DNA of 64,000 nt from Aquabacterium sp. OR-4 (lineage in GTDB: Bacteria; Pseudomonadota; Gammaproteobacteria; Burkholderiales; Burkholderiaceae_C). Position 1 is the stretch's first letter. The number at the start of each line of letters is the position of its first letter. Under the pieces are notes generated by a model. It made no database searches and was not told the DNA's origin. It saw nothing but the letters and a program-made list of their open reading frames with translations. Below are positions 40,680 through 49,706 of this stretch, piece by piece. A program made the position numbers and the translations under genes. The stretch spans positions 2,108,001-2,172,000 of the forward strand of contig NZ_JAOCQD020000001.1 of NCBI RefSeq assembly GCF_025290835.2. The letters are read 5' to 3'.

Positions 40680-43046
40680 TCAGGCGGTGGTCAGGGCCGC
40701 CGGGGTGCTGGCGCCGACGGCCTGGCTGCCCTGGCGGTAGACGCCGCAGCCGATGAACATGTCGTCGCTCAGCGCGGCCACGAAGGCGGTCTTGGCCGTG
40801 GGGCGGCCGTCCTGCGGGTGCGGGCCCTCGTACTCGATCCAGCCCGAGCCGGCGTCGAAGGCCTCCCAGGCCACCTTGAGAAAGTGTTCGGCCTGCACGA
40901 AGCTGATGCCCGGCAGCTCGTGCATCACCTTGCCCAGCAGCTCGGGACGGCCGCCGGCCACCCGGTAGCGGTTGCCGCGGTCGAACACGAACAGGAACAT
41001 GTCGCGGTCGACCCACGGCCCGTCGGCGGTGTTGAAGACCTGCATCGCCACCTCCACGCCCACCTCCTGCGCGTGCATCAGCGCGCGCTCGACCATCTCG
41101 CGGGCCTCGTCGGCCGTGCCCTGGCGCAGGCGCATGCTCGACACCGCCAGGCGCAGCGCCTCGGCCTGGCTCGACAAGGTCTTGGCGGCCTGCGCCGAGC
41201 GCTCCACCGCCACCGCGTTCTCGCGCGTGATGTCGTCCAGCGCGGCCACACCCTGGCTCACCGCCTCCAGCCCGTGGCTCTGCTCGACGCTGGCCTCGGC
41301 CATGCTGCGCAGGCGCTGCGACACCTCCTGCGCGCTGCCGGCCATGGTGTCGAGCAGGCCGCTGGCCTCCTGGATGCGCACCGAGGCATCGCCCACCTGG
41401 GTGGTGGTCTGCTCGATCAGCTCGCGCACCTCGGCCGCGGCCTCGGCGCAGCGCTGGGCCAGCTTGCGCACCTCGGCGGCCACCACCGAGAAGCCGCGCC
41501 CGGCCTCGCCGGCCTTGGCCGCCTCGATCGAGGCGTTCAGCGCCAGCAGATTGGTCTGGAAGGCGATGTCGTCGATGACGCCGTTGATCTCGGCCACGCG
41601 CCGGGCGCTGACCTCCAGCGTGCGCACCGATTCCACCGTTTCGCCCATCGCCCGGCCGCCGGCCTCGACATGCTCGCGCAGGTGGTTGGTGAGCGTATCC
41701 AGGGTCTGCGCGGCCTCGGCGTGGGCGCGGGCCTCCTGGCTCAGGCGGTCGACCGCACCCACCGATTCGCGCAGGCTGCTGGCCTGGCGCTCGGTGCGCT
41801 GGGCCAGCGCCTGGCCGTCTTCGGCCACCGCCTGGCCGGCCTGGCCCACGCGCACCGCGCTGCTGCGGATCTCGGCCACCAGCGAGGACAGGCGCTCGCT
41901 CATGCGCTCGACGCGCTGGCCCACCTGGGCCAATTCGTCGGCCCCCTTGACATCGACGGTGTGCGCCAGATCGCCGTCGGCCACGGCGCGCATGCCGGCG
42001 TCCAGCACCGACAGGGTCTGCAGCGTGGACTGCACCAGGGCCATGCCCAGGTAGGCCACCGCCGCCAGCGCCAGCAGGCACAGCAGGCACAGCAGCAGCG
42101 CATTGCGGCGCGCCTGCGCGGCGCGCTCATCGAGCAGGCCGTCCAGGCGCTGGGCCACCTCGGCACCCACGCGCAGCGCGTCGGCCATGGCGGCATCGGC
42201 GGCGGCCAGGAAGGCCGGCCTGGCCTCGGGCGGCGCCGCTTCGGCAAAGGCCTGGGTGGCCAGGCCGGCCAGGCGCTCGCTGCTGGCGCGCCCGGGCTGC
42301 CAGCTGGCGGGCGGCGGCTCGCCAGCGCGGGTCAGTGCCTCCACCTCCACGCGCATGGCATCCAGCTGCCGCTCCAGCGCATGCACCACCCACTGCGTGC
42401 CGGTGCGCGCCTCGGCGCGCTCGGTGCCGGTGGTGGCCAGCAGCGCCGCGCGGGCCTGCACGCCGGCCACGTTGCCCGCCCAGGCGGCGGTGCGCTGCGT
42501 GGCCATCAGCATCAGCTCGTAGGTGTCGGCCTGGGGATCGAGGATCAGGCCCGAGCGCTCGGACACCATCTGCAGCATCTGCATCATGGCCGCCACCTGC
42601 GCCGCGGCGGTGGCTTCGCCGGCCTGGCCGGCGGCCAGCTGGCGCAGACCGTCGCGGTGCGGCTGCCACAGCGTGGCGGCATCGAACAGGCCGGTGGCCT
42701 GCACCTGGCGATCAAGCTCGGCCACGGCCTCGCCCAGGCGGGTGCGGGCCTGGGTGCGGGCGTCGTCCAGGCCGGCCTCGCCAGACTGGCGGCGCTGGTG
42801 CAGCGCGGCCAACTGGTGCAGCGCGGCGCTCACCCGCTGCAGCGGGCCGACCACGCGCACGCCCTGCTGCTCGGACGCCGCGACGCGCGCCACCTCGAAC
42901 TGGCCCATCACCTGCAAGGCCAGCAGCAGCACCAGCGGCACCGCCACCAGGGCGGCGGCAAGGCCCAGCTTGACGCTCAGGCGCATGCGGCGCATCCAGC
43001 GCACGCCGGGCCGCAGCAAACGGGAGCCGCGTCGATTGGACGTCAT
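40680..43046 (-). CDS. Methyl-accepting chemotaxis protein with a C-terminal cytoplasmic Cache-like domain (second)
   Basis: 788 residues from the ATG at 43046 (AAGGA seven bases upstream; the in-frame ATG at 43070 overlaps the preceding stop). N-terminal [19 protein letters not shown] echoes the receptor at 33.6 kb. TM1 about 28-50, a helical sensor, TM2 about 316-338, HAMP ([43 protein letters not shown]), signalling tip [44 protein letters not shown]. The C-terminal extension repeats the Cache-like pattern [53 protein letters not shown]. It follows another receptor gene in the same unit. Confidence 0.9.
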   Translation of the reverse strand: MTSNRRGSRLLRPGVRWMRRMRLSVKLGLAAALVAVPLVLLLALQVMGQFEVARVAASEQQGVRVVGPLQRVSAALHQLAALHQRRQSGEAGLDDARTQARTRLGEAVAELDRQVQATGLFDAATLWQPHRDGLRQLAAGQAGEATAAAQVAAMMQMLQMVSERSGLILDPQADTYELMLMATQRTAAWAGNVAGVQARAALLATTGTERAEARTGTQWVVHALERQLDAMRVEVEALTRAGEPPPASWQPGRASSERLAGLATQAFAEAAPPEARPAFLAAADAAMADALRVGAEVAQRLDGLLDERAAQARRNALLLCLLCLLALAAVAYLGMALVQSTLQTLSVLDAGMRAVADGDLAHTVDVKGADELAQVGQRVERMSERLSSLVAEIRSSAVRVGQAGQAVAEDGQALAQRTERQASSLRESVGAVDRLSQEARAHAEAAQTLDTLTNHLREHVEAGGRAMGETVESVRTLEVSARRVAEINGVIDDIAFQTNLLALNASIEAAKAGEAGRGFSVVAAEVRKLAQRCAEAAAEVRELIEQTTTQVGDASVRIQEASGLLDTMAGSAQEVSQRLRSMAEASVEQSHGLEAVSQGVAALDDITRENAVAVERSAQAAKTLSSQAEALRLAVSSMRLRQGTADEAREMVERALMHAQEVGVEVAMQVFNTADGPWVDRDMFLFVFDRGNRYRVAGGRPELLGKVMHELPGISFVQAEHFLKVAWEAFDAGSGWIEYEGPHPQDGRPTAKTAFVAALSDDMFIGCGVYRQGSQAVGASTPAALTTA

Positions 43047-43069
43047 GATGTTTCCTTCTGCCGCGGCCA

Positions 43070-45100
43070 TCAGCCGAGCACGAAATGCTGGATCGAGCGC
43101 TTCAGGCTGTCGCCCTGGTCGCGCAGCTCGGCCGAGGCGTCGGACAGCTGGGCCACCACGCGCGCATTGCCACCCACCGTGCCCTCGACATCGCGGGCGA
43201 TCAGCAGCACCTCGCGCGACTGGCCCAGGCCGCTGCGCACCATGGTCACGATCTCGCCGACGATCAGGTTCACGGCCTCGATCTCGCGGTCGGTGCGGCC
43301 CACATGCTCACCCGCCCGCTCGGTGATGCGGCTGCCCTCCTCGATCTCGTCAATCGAGGCGTCCAGGATGCGGCGGATGCGCTGGGCCGCCGCCTCGCTG
43401 CGGTTGGCCAGCGTGCGCACCTCCTGCGCCACCACCGCAAAGCCCTTGCCGGCGGCGCCGGCACGGGCGGCCTCGACCGAAGCATTCAGCGCCAGCAGCT
43501 TGGTCTGGTAGGCCACCGCTTCGACCATGGCCACCACCTGCGCGATCTCGCGGCTCTTGCCCTGCAGCGAGCGCATGCGGGTCTGCAGCTCGGCCATGGT
43601 GCGGCGGCTGCGCTGGGCCTCGATGCGCATGGTGCCCACATGGCCCGAAACCCGCTCGACGGCCACGCCGCACTGGTCCATCGCGTCGGTGAAGCTCTCG
43701 GTGCGCCCGACCACGTTGCCAATGGCGGTGCGGATGTCACCCGAGCTGCCCGACAGGCCGGCATTGCCGGTGGCCACCTCGCGCGAGGCATGCGAGACGG
43801 CTGACACGCCCTGGGTCACGGCCTCGAACATGGCCGACATCTTGGTGGCCGCCTGGCCCAGCGTGTTGAGGGCATGGCCGATCTCGTCGCGGCCATGTCC
43901 GGTGGGGCGGATCGACAGGTTGCCGCGGCCCAGCTCGTCGACCTGCGCGCACAGAAATTTCAGGCCGCCCACCATCACCTTGTACAGGCACACCAGCACA
44001 TACAGCGTGATCAAGATGCCGGCGCCGATGCCCACCCACTCGGCCAGCAGGTGGCGGCGCAGCTCGGCCTCGCGCGCCACCAGCCGGTGCTCGATCTCGC
44101 CCAGGCCCAGGGTGTCGATGTGGGCGCCGGCGTTGAGCGCCAGCTGGCCCAGCTGGCGGTAGCTGGCCAGCGTCATGTCGCCGCTGCCGTGGCGGCTGCG
44201 TGCCACGGCGCCGGTGGCATCGAGCAGGCGGTCGATGACCAGCAGCTGCTCGTCCAGCAGTGCCGCCTGCGCCGGCAGCACGGCGCGGGCGCGCTGGAAC
44301 TGCGGCCGCGCAATGGCCAGCACGGTGCGCGCCTCGACCAGGCGGTCGGCCACCTCGCGCGACAGGCCGCTGCCCGGTGCCTGCGGCCAGTGCAGCAGCA
44401 TGCTTTCGAGCAGGAAGGCCACGCGCAGGGTCAGGTCGGAGGCCGGGTTGATCAAGCCGTCACGCAACAGCCGGCTGCCGGGGTCGCCGTCGACGCTGGG
44501 CGTCCAGTGCGCCACATAGGCCGAGCGCAGCGTGTGCACGGCCTGCGCATAGTCGTGCACCGCCTGGGTGCGGGCGCCGGCCATGCCCGGCTGGGCGGCC
44601 GCCACCGCATGCTTGCGGCGGGCCGTGACCTCGTTGCGGCGCTGCAGCGTCTCCTGCATCTGCGCGGCCAGGGCCGGCACGGTCAACACATCGTCGGCCA
44701 GCAGGCGCTGCACGGCAGCCATGTCGCTGGCCTCGCGCTCGAACGCGGCATCCAGTGTGCGCGAGTCGGCACCGGCTTCGGCCATCAGGGTCAGGCGAGC
44801 AAGGTCGCGCACCGAGCGCTCCAGCACGGCCAGCGTGCGCACATGGCCCACACCCGCCACCGCGGCACTGGCGGTGTGCCAGGACGCGGCTGCCTGCGCC
44901 AGCAGCTGGGCCAGCATGGTGCCCAGCAGGCCCAGCACCAGCACGCTGACCACCAGCGCCTTGACGCGCAGCGGCTGGTTGCGCAGCAGGCGCACGCCGG
45001 GGCCCCACACGCCGTGGTACCGCATCCAGTCGGGCATCTGCAAACACTGCCGCAGCGAGGCGCCCAGCGCAGACCATGAGGGGAGCGGTCGTACAGACAT
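43070..45100 (-). CDS. Methyl-accepting chemotaxis protein, conventional topology
   Basis: 676 residues. Cytoplasmic start [21 protein letters not shown]1 about 48-70, periplasmic helical sensor of about 280 residues, TM2 about 353-378 ([20 protein letters not shown]), HAMP ([33 protein letters not shown]) and a signalling hairpin with [43 protein letters not shown]. It ends soon after the hairpin, without the Cache-like extension. Its stop overlaps the following receptor's frame (TGATG), so the two are co-transcribed, behind a minus-strand sigma-28-like promoter. Confidence 0.92.
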   Translation of the reverse strand: MSVRPLPSWSALGASLRQCLQMPDWMRYHGVWGPGVRLLRNQPLRVKALVVSVLVLGLLGTMLAQLLAQAAASWHTASAAVAGVGHVRTLAVLERSVRDLARLTLMAEAGADSRTLDAAFEREASDMAAVQRLLADDVLTVPALAAQMQETLQRRNEVTARRKHAVAAAQPGMAGARTQAVHDYAQAVHTLRSAYVAHWTPSVDGDPGSRLLRDGLINPASDLTLRVAFLLESMLLHWPQAPGSGLSREVADRLVEARTVLAIARPQFQRARAVLPAQAALLDEQLLVIDRLLDATGAVARSRHGSGDMTLASYRQLGQLALNAGAHIDTLGLGEIEHRLVAREAELRRHLLAEWVGIGAGILITLYVLVCLYKVMVGGLKFLCAQVDELGRGNLSIRPTGHGRDEIGHALNTLGQAATKMSAMFEAVTQGVSAVSHASREVATGNAGLSGSSGDIRTAIGNVVGRTESFTDAMDQCGVAVERVSGHVGTMRIEAQRSRRTMAELQTRMRSLQGKSREIAQVVAMVEAVAYQTKLLALNASVEAARAGAAGKGFAVVAQEVRTLANRSEAAAQRIRRILDASIDEIEEGSRITERAGEHVGRTDREIEAVNLIVGEIVTMVRSGLGQSREVLLIARDVEGTVGGNARVVAQLSDASAELRDQGDSLKRSIQHFVLG

Positions 45101-45198
45101 CGGCTGTTGTTTCCGTAGAAGAGATCAGTGATCGCCACGGCCCGACAACAGCAAACGGGCACACCCGACCAGGCGGGGGGTGGGGGAGCTCTGCGGAG

Positions 45199-45225
45199 AT
45201 TTCGGCCGGCGCCGCGACAACTTGA
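45199..45225 (-). promoter_or_regulatory. Sigma-28 (FliA)-type promoter for the minus-strand receptor genes
   Basis: On the minus strand TCAAGTTG (45225-45218), 11 bases, GCCGAAAT (45206-45199). The E. coli consensus is TAAAGTTT-N11-GCCGATAA; each half matches 6 of 8 with exact spacing. The leader to the ATG at 45100 would be about 90 bases. The 300-base divergent gap (45101-45400) holds no gene. Confidence 0.55.
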
Positions 45226-45280
45226 ACCGGCGCTCAATGGGGTGCCGCAGGCCGCCGGGCCCAGCCGCCACACGCCTCGC

Positions 45281-45307
45281 TCAACTTCGCCGGACGCCGG
45301 TCGATAA
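45281..45307 (+). promoter_or_regulatory. Sigma-28 (FliA)-type promoter for the che operon
   Basis: TCAACTTC, 11 bases, GTCGATAA: 5 of 8 in the -35 half and 7 of 8 in the -10 half of TAAAGTTT-N11-GCCGATAA, with exact spacing. The leader to the first gene of the operon is about 85 bases. It faces away from the similar minus-strand match, so both arms of this chemotaxis locus appear to be flagellar class-3 units. Confidence 0.65.
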
Positions 45308-45400
45308 CGGGCCGTGACCTCGGGAATCAGGCTGTATCCCGTGCTGTCGCTCCGCCTTGCACCTGTCCGGTGCTTCTGCAATGTTCCGGAGCCACGCCCG

Positions 45401-46585
45401 ATGTCCTCGAGCGAGCAGTACGTCAAAACAGCCTTTGCCGACACCGTGGCCACGCCCACGGCGACCGAACGCTGGCGCAGCCTGCGCATGCCCTTGATCA
45501 TGGCCTGTGCCACCGCGATGCCAGCGCTGCTGCTGCACGCGGTGGGCTGGTGGGCCGCGGGGCCCTCGTGGCTGCTGGCCGGCTGGGCGCTGTGGCGGGC
45601 CCACAGCGCCACGCTGCGCGCCGGGCCGGTGGCCGCCGCCGAGGCCGCCCGCCACCGCGGCGTGGACGACAGCGAATTCGCACGCCTGGCCACCCAGATC
45701 CTGCCGGTCTGGCGGCGCAACCTGGAGGCGGCGCGCAGCCACTCCGAGCGCAGCATGACGCAGATGCTGGAGAGCTTTGCCGGCGTGTCCGGCCAGCTCG
45801 ACGAGGCGCTGTCGATCTCGGACAACGCGCCGACGCTGGAGCTCGGCGCCCATGCCGAGCTGATGGAGACGCACCGCCCGCAGCTCGACGAGCTGCTGAG
45901 TGTGGCGCGCAAGGCCATGGCGGCCAAGACCGCGATGCAGGGCGTGCTCAACGAGTTCTCGCGCGAACTGTCCGAGATGGCCATGCTGACCCGCGATGTG
46001 CAGAACATCGGCCGCGCGACGCACCTGCTGGCGCTGAACACCTCGGTCGAGGCCACGCGCGCCGGCACCAGCAGCGGCGGCTTCATGGCCGTGGCGCAGG
46101 AGGTGCGCACGCTGGCCGGCAACTCGCGCGAGGCCGGCAGCCGGTTGTCGCGCCACGTCACCGTGCTGCAGGAGCGCCTGACCGCGATGCAGCTGGATGC
46201 CCGCCGCGTCGAGGCCGACGACGAGGAGCTGCGCCTGTGCATCGAGCAGGGCGCGCGCAGCCTGGTCACCGCGCTGCTCGACAGCCTGGGCGACGCCACC
46301 CGCGCCACGCGCAACCTGCAGGGCGTGGGCCGGCAGCTGCAGGGCGAGCTCGAGCGCGTGCTGGTGGGCATGCAGTCGCAGGACCGCCAGAGCCAGATGA
46401 TCGAGTCGGTCACCGACGACATGGCGCGGGCCAGCGCCCACCTGCAAGGCGCGCGCGACCCGCTGGTGGCCTCGCCGCCCGACTGGCTGGCCCGCCTGGA
46501 AGAGAGCTACACCATGGAAGACATGCGCAGCAGCCACCACGGCACCACCGCGGTCGACCAGAACAGCAGCGTGGAGTTCTTCTGA
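45401..46585 (+). CDS. Membrane-anchored receptor-like protein with CheZ-like motif, first gene of the che operon
   Basis: 394 residues from the ATG at 45401. Two adjacent hydrophobic stretches (about 30-66) give a membrane hairpin with almost no periplasmic domain. A coiled-coil region carries a degenerate chemoreceptor tip, [44 protein letters not shown] (about 202-246). Further on, LVGMQSQDRQSQMIESVTDDM has Asp328 and Gln332 in D-x-x-x-Q spacing, the pattern of the CheZ phosphatase active site (D143/Q147 in E. coli), and the chain ends SSVEFF, comparable in kind to the aromatic CheY-binding tail of CheZ. It directly precedes cheY and no separate cheZ is present. Phosphatase function is inference; a receptor-only or adaptor role is possible. 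Confidence 0.8.
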   Translation: MSSSEQYVKTAFADTVATPTATERWRSLRMPLIMACATAMPALLLHAVGWWAAGPSWLLAGWALWRAHSATLRAGPVAAAEAARHRGVDDSEFARLATQILPVWRRNLEAARSHSERSMTQMLESFAGVSGQLDEALSISDNAPTLELGAHAELMETHRPQLDELLSVARKAMAAKTAMQGVLNEFSRELSEMAMLTRDVQNIGRATHLLALNTSVEATRAGTSSGGFMAVAQEVRTLAGNSREAGSRLSRHVTVLQERLTAMQLDARRVEADDEELRLCIEQGARSLVTALLDSLGDATRATRNLQGVGRQLQGELERVLVGMQSQDRQSQMIESVTDDMARASAHLQGARDPLVASPPDWLARLEESYTMEDMRSSHHGTTAVDQNSSVEFF

Positions 46586-46682
46586 TGCCGCAGCCCCACG
46601 CCCATGCCCCGCCACGCGCACCGCGTGCGCAACCCCTCTCAATCAACCAGTCAACAAATCCCTGTACCCAAGGAGCCCTGAC

Positions 46683-47048
46683 ATGAGCAAGACCGTGATG
46701 GTGGTGGACGACTCCGGAAGCTTCCGCACCGTGGTCAAGCTGGCGCTGCAGAAGGCGGGCTACGCCGTGGTGGAGGCCTGCGACGGCCAGGACGCCTGCG
46801 GCAAGCTCGGCGGCGCCAAGATCAACCTGATCGTGTGCGACGTGAACATGCCCAACATGGACGGCCTGTCCTTCCTGCGCCATGTGCGGGCCAGCGTGGC
46901 GCACAAGTTCACGCCGGTGATCATGCTCACCACCGAGAGCCAGGAGGCCAAGAAGGCCGAAGGCCGCGCGGCCGGTGCGCGCGCCTGGATCACCAAGCCC
47001 TTCCAGCCCTCGCAGCTGGTGGACGCCGTCAACCGCCTGTGCGTGTGA
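46683..47048 (+). CDS. cheY: Chemotaxis response regulator CheY
   Basis: 121 residues, a stand-alone receiver domain. Acidic pocket Asp9/Asp10, phospho-acceptor Asp53 in LIVCDVNMPNMDG, switch Thr83 in VIMLTTES, Lys105 in WITKPF. AAGGAG lies eight bases upstream of the start. Phosphorylated by the CheA encoded two genes downstream; the output is either the flagellar motor or another CheY-type target. Second gene of the operon. Confidence 0.95.
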   Translation: MSKTVMVVDDSGSFRTVVKLALQKAGYAVVEACDGQDACGKLGGAKINLIVCDVNMPNMDGLSFLRHVRASVAHKFTPVIMLTTESQEAKKAEGRAAGARAWITKPFQPSQLVDAVNRLCV

Positions 47049-47052
47049 TGCC

Positions 47053-47370
47053 ATGCCGGCCACCCTCAGCCTGAGCGGCGAGCTCACCATTGCGCAGGCC
47101 GCGGCCGTGCGCGACCAGCTGCAGGCGGTACTCGACACCGCCCCCGATGGCCTGGCGCTCGACCTGTCGGCGCTGGAGTCCTTCGACAGCGCCGGCCTGC
47201 AACTGCTGCTGGCCACCCGCCACAGCCTGGCCGAACGCGGCATGCCGCTCATCCTGGGCGCCTGCAGCGCCCCGGTGCGCGACGCGCTGCGCGTGTACGG
47301 TCTGCAGGCGCTGGCCGATGGCAGCGCGGCAGCCGCCTCCACACCCACCGACCGAGCGAGCGACGCATGA
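47053..47370 (+). CDS. STAS-domain protein in the che operon
   Basis: 105 residues, starting five bases after the cheY stop and overlapping cheA by four bases. The anti-anti-sigma/STAS fold is seen in LSLSGELTIAQAAAVRDQLQAVLDTAPDGLALDLSALESFDSAGLQLLLATRHSLAERG; Ser46 in FDSAGLQ is the position phosphorylated in SpoIIAA-type proteins. There is no partner serine kinase in the window. STAS proteins accompany a subset of chemosensory operons but their role there is unclear. Confidence 0.88.
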   Translation: MPATLSLSGELTIAQAAAVRDQLQAVLDTAPDGLALDLSALESFDSAGLQLLLATRHSLAERGMPLILGACSAPVRDALRVYGLQALADGSAAAASTPTDRASDA

Positions 47371-49625
47371 GCCACAGCAACGACGACGACGAGATCATCG
47401 CCGCGGCCCGGGTGGGTTTTCTCGACGAAGCGCAGGAAATGCTGACGCAGTTCGAGACCGCGCTGCTGGTGATGGAGGTCAACCCCACCGACAGCGAGAA
47501 CCTGAACGCCGCCTTCCGCGCCGCCCACACCATCAAGGGCAGCGCCGGCCTGTTCGGCTTTGATGCGGTGGTGGCCTTCACCCACGAGGCCGAGACGCTG
47601 CTCGAATCGCTGCGCTCGGGCGAGCTGGCGGTCAACGAGCGGGTCACCGCGCTGCTGCTGCAAAGCCGCGACCAGATGGAGCGCCTGCTCGACGAGGTGC
47701 GCTCGGGCACGCAAGACCCGGCGCTGGCCGCCACCAGCCAGTCGCTGGGCGCCGAGCTGCGGGCGCTGCGCGAGGGCGCCGATGCGCCCGCCGCCGCGGC
47801 AGCCGCCGCCGGCCCGGCCGCCGCGGCCGAGGCCGAGGCGGCCATTGGCGCCGAGGGCGTCTGGCACCTGTCGCTGCGCTTTGGCGGCGATGCGCTGCGC
47901 AACGGCCTCGACCCGCTGTCCTTCATCCGCTACCTCGACACGGTGGGCCACGTGCAGGCCATCCAGCTGCTGGCCGACGCCATTCCGCCGCTGGCCCAGC
48001 TCGACCCCGAGTCCTGCCATGTGGGCGTGGAGATCCGGCTCGACAGCGGCGCCACGCGCAGCGCCATCGAGGACGTGTTCGCGTTCTGCGCCGACGACTG
48101 CGACATCGCCCTGCTGGCGCCCGACGCCAGCCCGGCCGACTACGCCGCCCTGCTCGAGCGCCGCGCCCCCACGCCCGATGCCCACACCGACCTGCTGGCG
48201 CTGTGGGCCGGCATGGGCCTGACGCTGCCGCTGCGCACCGCGGCACCGGCGGCCGGCGCCGGCGGCGCCAGCGCTGCAGCGGTGGCCGCGCCATCGCCGC
48301 AGATCGAGCGCCGCGCCGAGCCGGCCGACCCCGCCGCGGCCGACCGCCGCGACGCCGAGGCCGAGCGCCGCGGGGCCACCAAGGACCGCCGTGTCGGCGC
48401 TGGCGAGGAGGCACGCTTCATCCGCGTGCGGGCCGACAAGCTCGATCGCCTGATCGACCTGATCGGCGAGCTGGTGATCGCCAGCTCGGGCGCCCAGCTG
48501 GTGGCCGAGACCGAGCAGAGCCCGCACTTTGCCGAAGCCGCGCTGCGCATCCACGACCTGGTGCAGGAGGCGCGTGACGGCGCGCTGGGCCTGCGCATGG
48601 TGCCCATCGGCGAAACCTTCTCGCGCTTCAACCGCGTGGTGCGCGATGTCTGCAAGCAGCTGGGCAAGGAGGTCGAGCTGCAGATCACCGGCGGCGAGAC
48701 CGAGCTCGACAAGAGCATGGTCGAGACCATCGCCGACCCGCTGATGCACCTGGTGCGCAACAGCATGGACCACGGCATCGAGACCGCCGAGGAGCGCCTG
48801 GCCGCCGGCAAGCCGGCGCAGGGCCACCTGGTGCTGCATGCCAACCACGAATCGGGCTCGATCGTCATCGAGGTGCGCGACGATGGCCGCGGCCTGAACC
48901 GCGCGCGCATCCTGGCCAAGGCACAGGAGCGCGGCCTGGTGGCCCCCGAGGCGGTGCTCGACGACGACGCCATCTGCCAGCTGATCTTCGCGCCCGGCTT
49001 CTCCACCGCCGCCGCGGTGACCAACCTGTCGGGCCGCGGCGTCGGCATGGACGTGGTCAAGCGCAACATCGAGGCACTGCGCGGGCAGATCCGCATCAGC
49101 AGCGTCGAGGGTGCCGGCACCACGATGCAGATCCGCCTGCCGCTCACGCTGGCCATCATCGACGGCTTTCTCACCAGCGTGGGCGGAGTCAGCTACGTGA
49201 TGCCGCTGGAGCTGGTGGCCGAGTGCATCGAGGTGCCGACCGAGTGCCGCCAGCTGGGCGAACCCGACGACGACGCCGGTGGCCGCGTGGCCGGCCACTT
49301 CGACCTGCGCGGCGAGGTGCTGCCCTTCGTCGACCTGGGCCGCTTCTACCGCCACACGCCGCCCGCCGGCGGCCGGCGCAGTCTCGTGGTGGTGCATGAC
49401 GGCATCACCCGTGTGGGTCTGGTGGTCGACCGCCTGCACGGCGAGCACCAGACCGTCATCAAACCGCTGGGCCAGGTGTTTCAGAACATCCGCGGCCTGG
49501 CGGGCACCACGATCCTGGGCAGCGGCGAAGTTGCGCTGATCCTCGATGTTCCTGCGTTGTTGAACCTGGCCACCGAGCGGCCGAGCCACGGCATGCGCCG
49601 CCTGCCCAGCCGACAGGCGGGCTGA
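47367..49625 (+). CDS. cheA: Chemotaxis histidine kinase CheA
   Basis: 752 residues; the ATG overlaps the STAS stop. P1 (Hpt) with His54 in AAFRAAHTIKGSAGLFGFDAV. At about 165-260 a middle domain (WHLSLRFGGDALRNGLDPLSFIRYLDTVGHV... DDCDIALLAPDAS) takes the place of the classical CheY/CheB-binding P2. An Ala-rich and charged linker precedes P3 (RVRADKLDRLIDLIGELVIASSGAQL), then P4 with N-box LMHLVRNSMDHGIE, G1 DDGRGLN and G2 GRGVGMDVVK, and P5 CheW-like from about 590 (LTLAIIDGFLTSVGGVSYVMPLELVAECIEV). Central kinase of the locus, acting on CheY and CheB. Confidence 0.96.
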   Translation: MSHSNDDDEIIAAARVGFLDEAQEMLTQFETALLVMEVNPTDSENLNAAFRAAHTIKGSAGLFGFDAVVAFTHEAETLLESLRSGELAVNERVTALLLQSRDQMERLLDEVRSGTQDPALAATSQSLGAELRALREGADAPAAAAAAAGPAAAAEAEAAIGAEGVWHLSLRFGGDALRNGLDPLSFIRYLDTVGHVQAIQLLADAIPPLAQLDPESCHVGVEIRLDSGATRSAIEDVFAFCADDCDIALLAPDASPADYAALLERRAPTPDAHTDLLALWAGMGLTLPLRTAAPAAGAGGASAAAVAAPSPQIERRAEPADPAAADRRDAEAERRGATKDRRVGAGEEARFIRVRADKLDRLIDLIGELVIASSGAQLVAETEQSPHFAEAALRIHDLVQEARDGALGLRMVPIGETFSRFNRVVRDVCKQLGKEVELQITGGETELDKSMVETIADPLMHLVRNSMDHGIETAEERLAAGKPAQGHLVLHANHESGSIVIEVRDDGRGLNRARILAKAQERGLVAPEAVLDDDAICQLIFAPGFSTAAAVTNLSGRGVGMDVVKRNIEALRGQIRISSVEGAGTTMQIRLPLTLAIIDGFLTSVGGVSYVMPLELVAECIEVPTECRQLGEPDDDAGGRVAGHFDLRGEVLPFVDLGRFYRHTPPAGGRRSLVVVHDGITRVGLVVDRLHGEHQTVIKPLGQVFQNIRGLAGTTILGSGEVALILDVPALLNLATERPSHGMRRLPSRQAG

Positions 49626-49706
49626 TCCGCTCTCGCGCCCCCTCCCCTCCCCGACCGTCTTCCCTCTCGACCACCCGGCGCATCGCGCACCGGACAGGAG
49701 CCTCCC

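Noticed and set aside
45101..45180. Small gene in the divergent chemotaxis gap
   Set aside because: Frames here are short, lack ribosome-binding sites and overlap the two sigma-28-like promoters.
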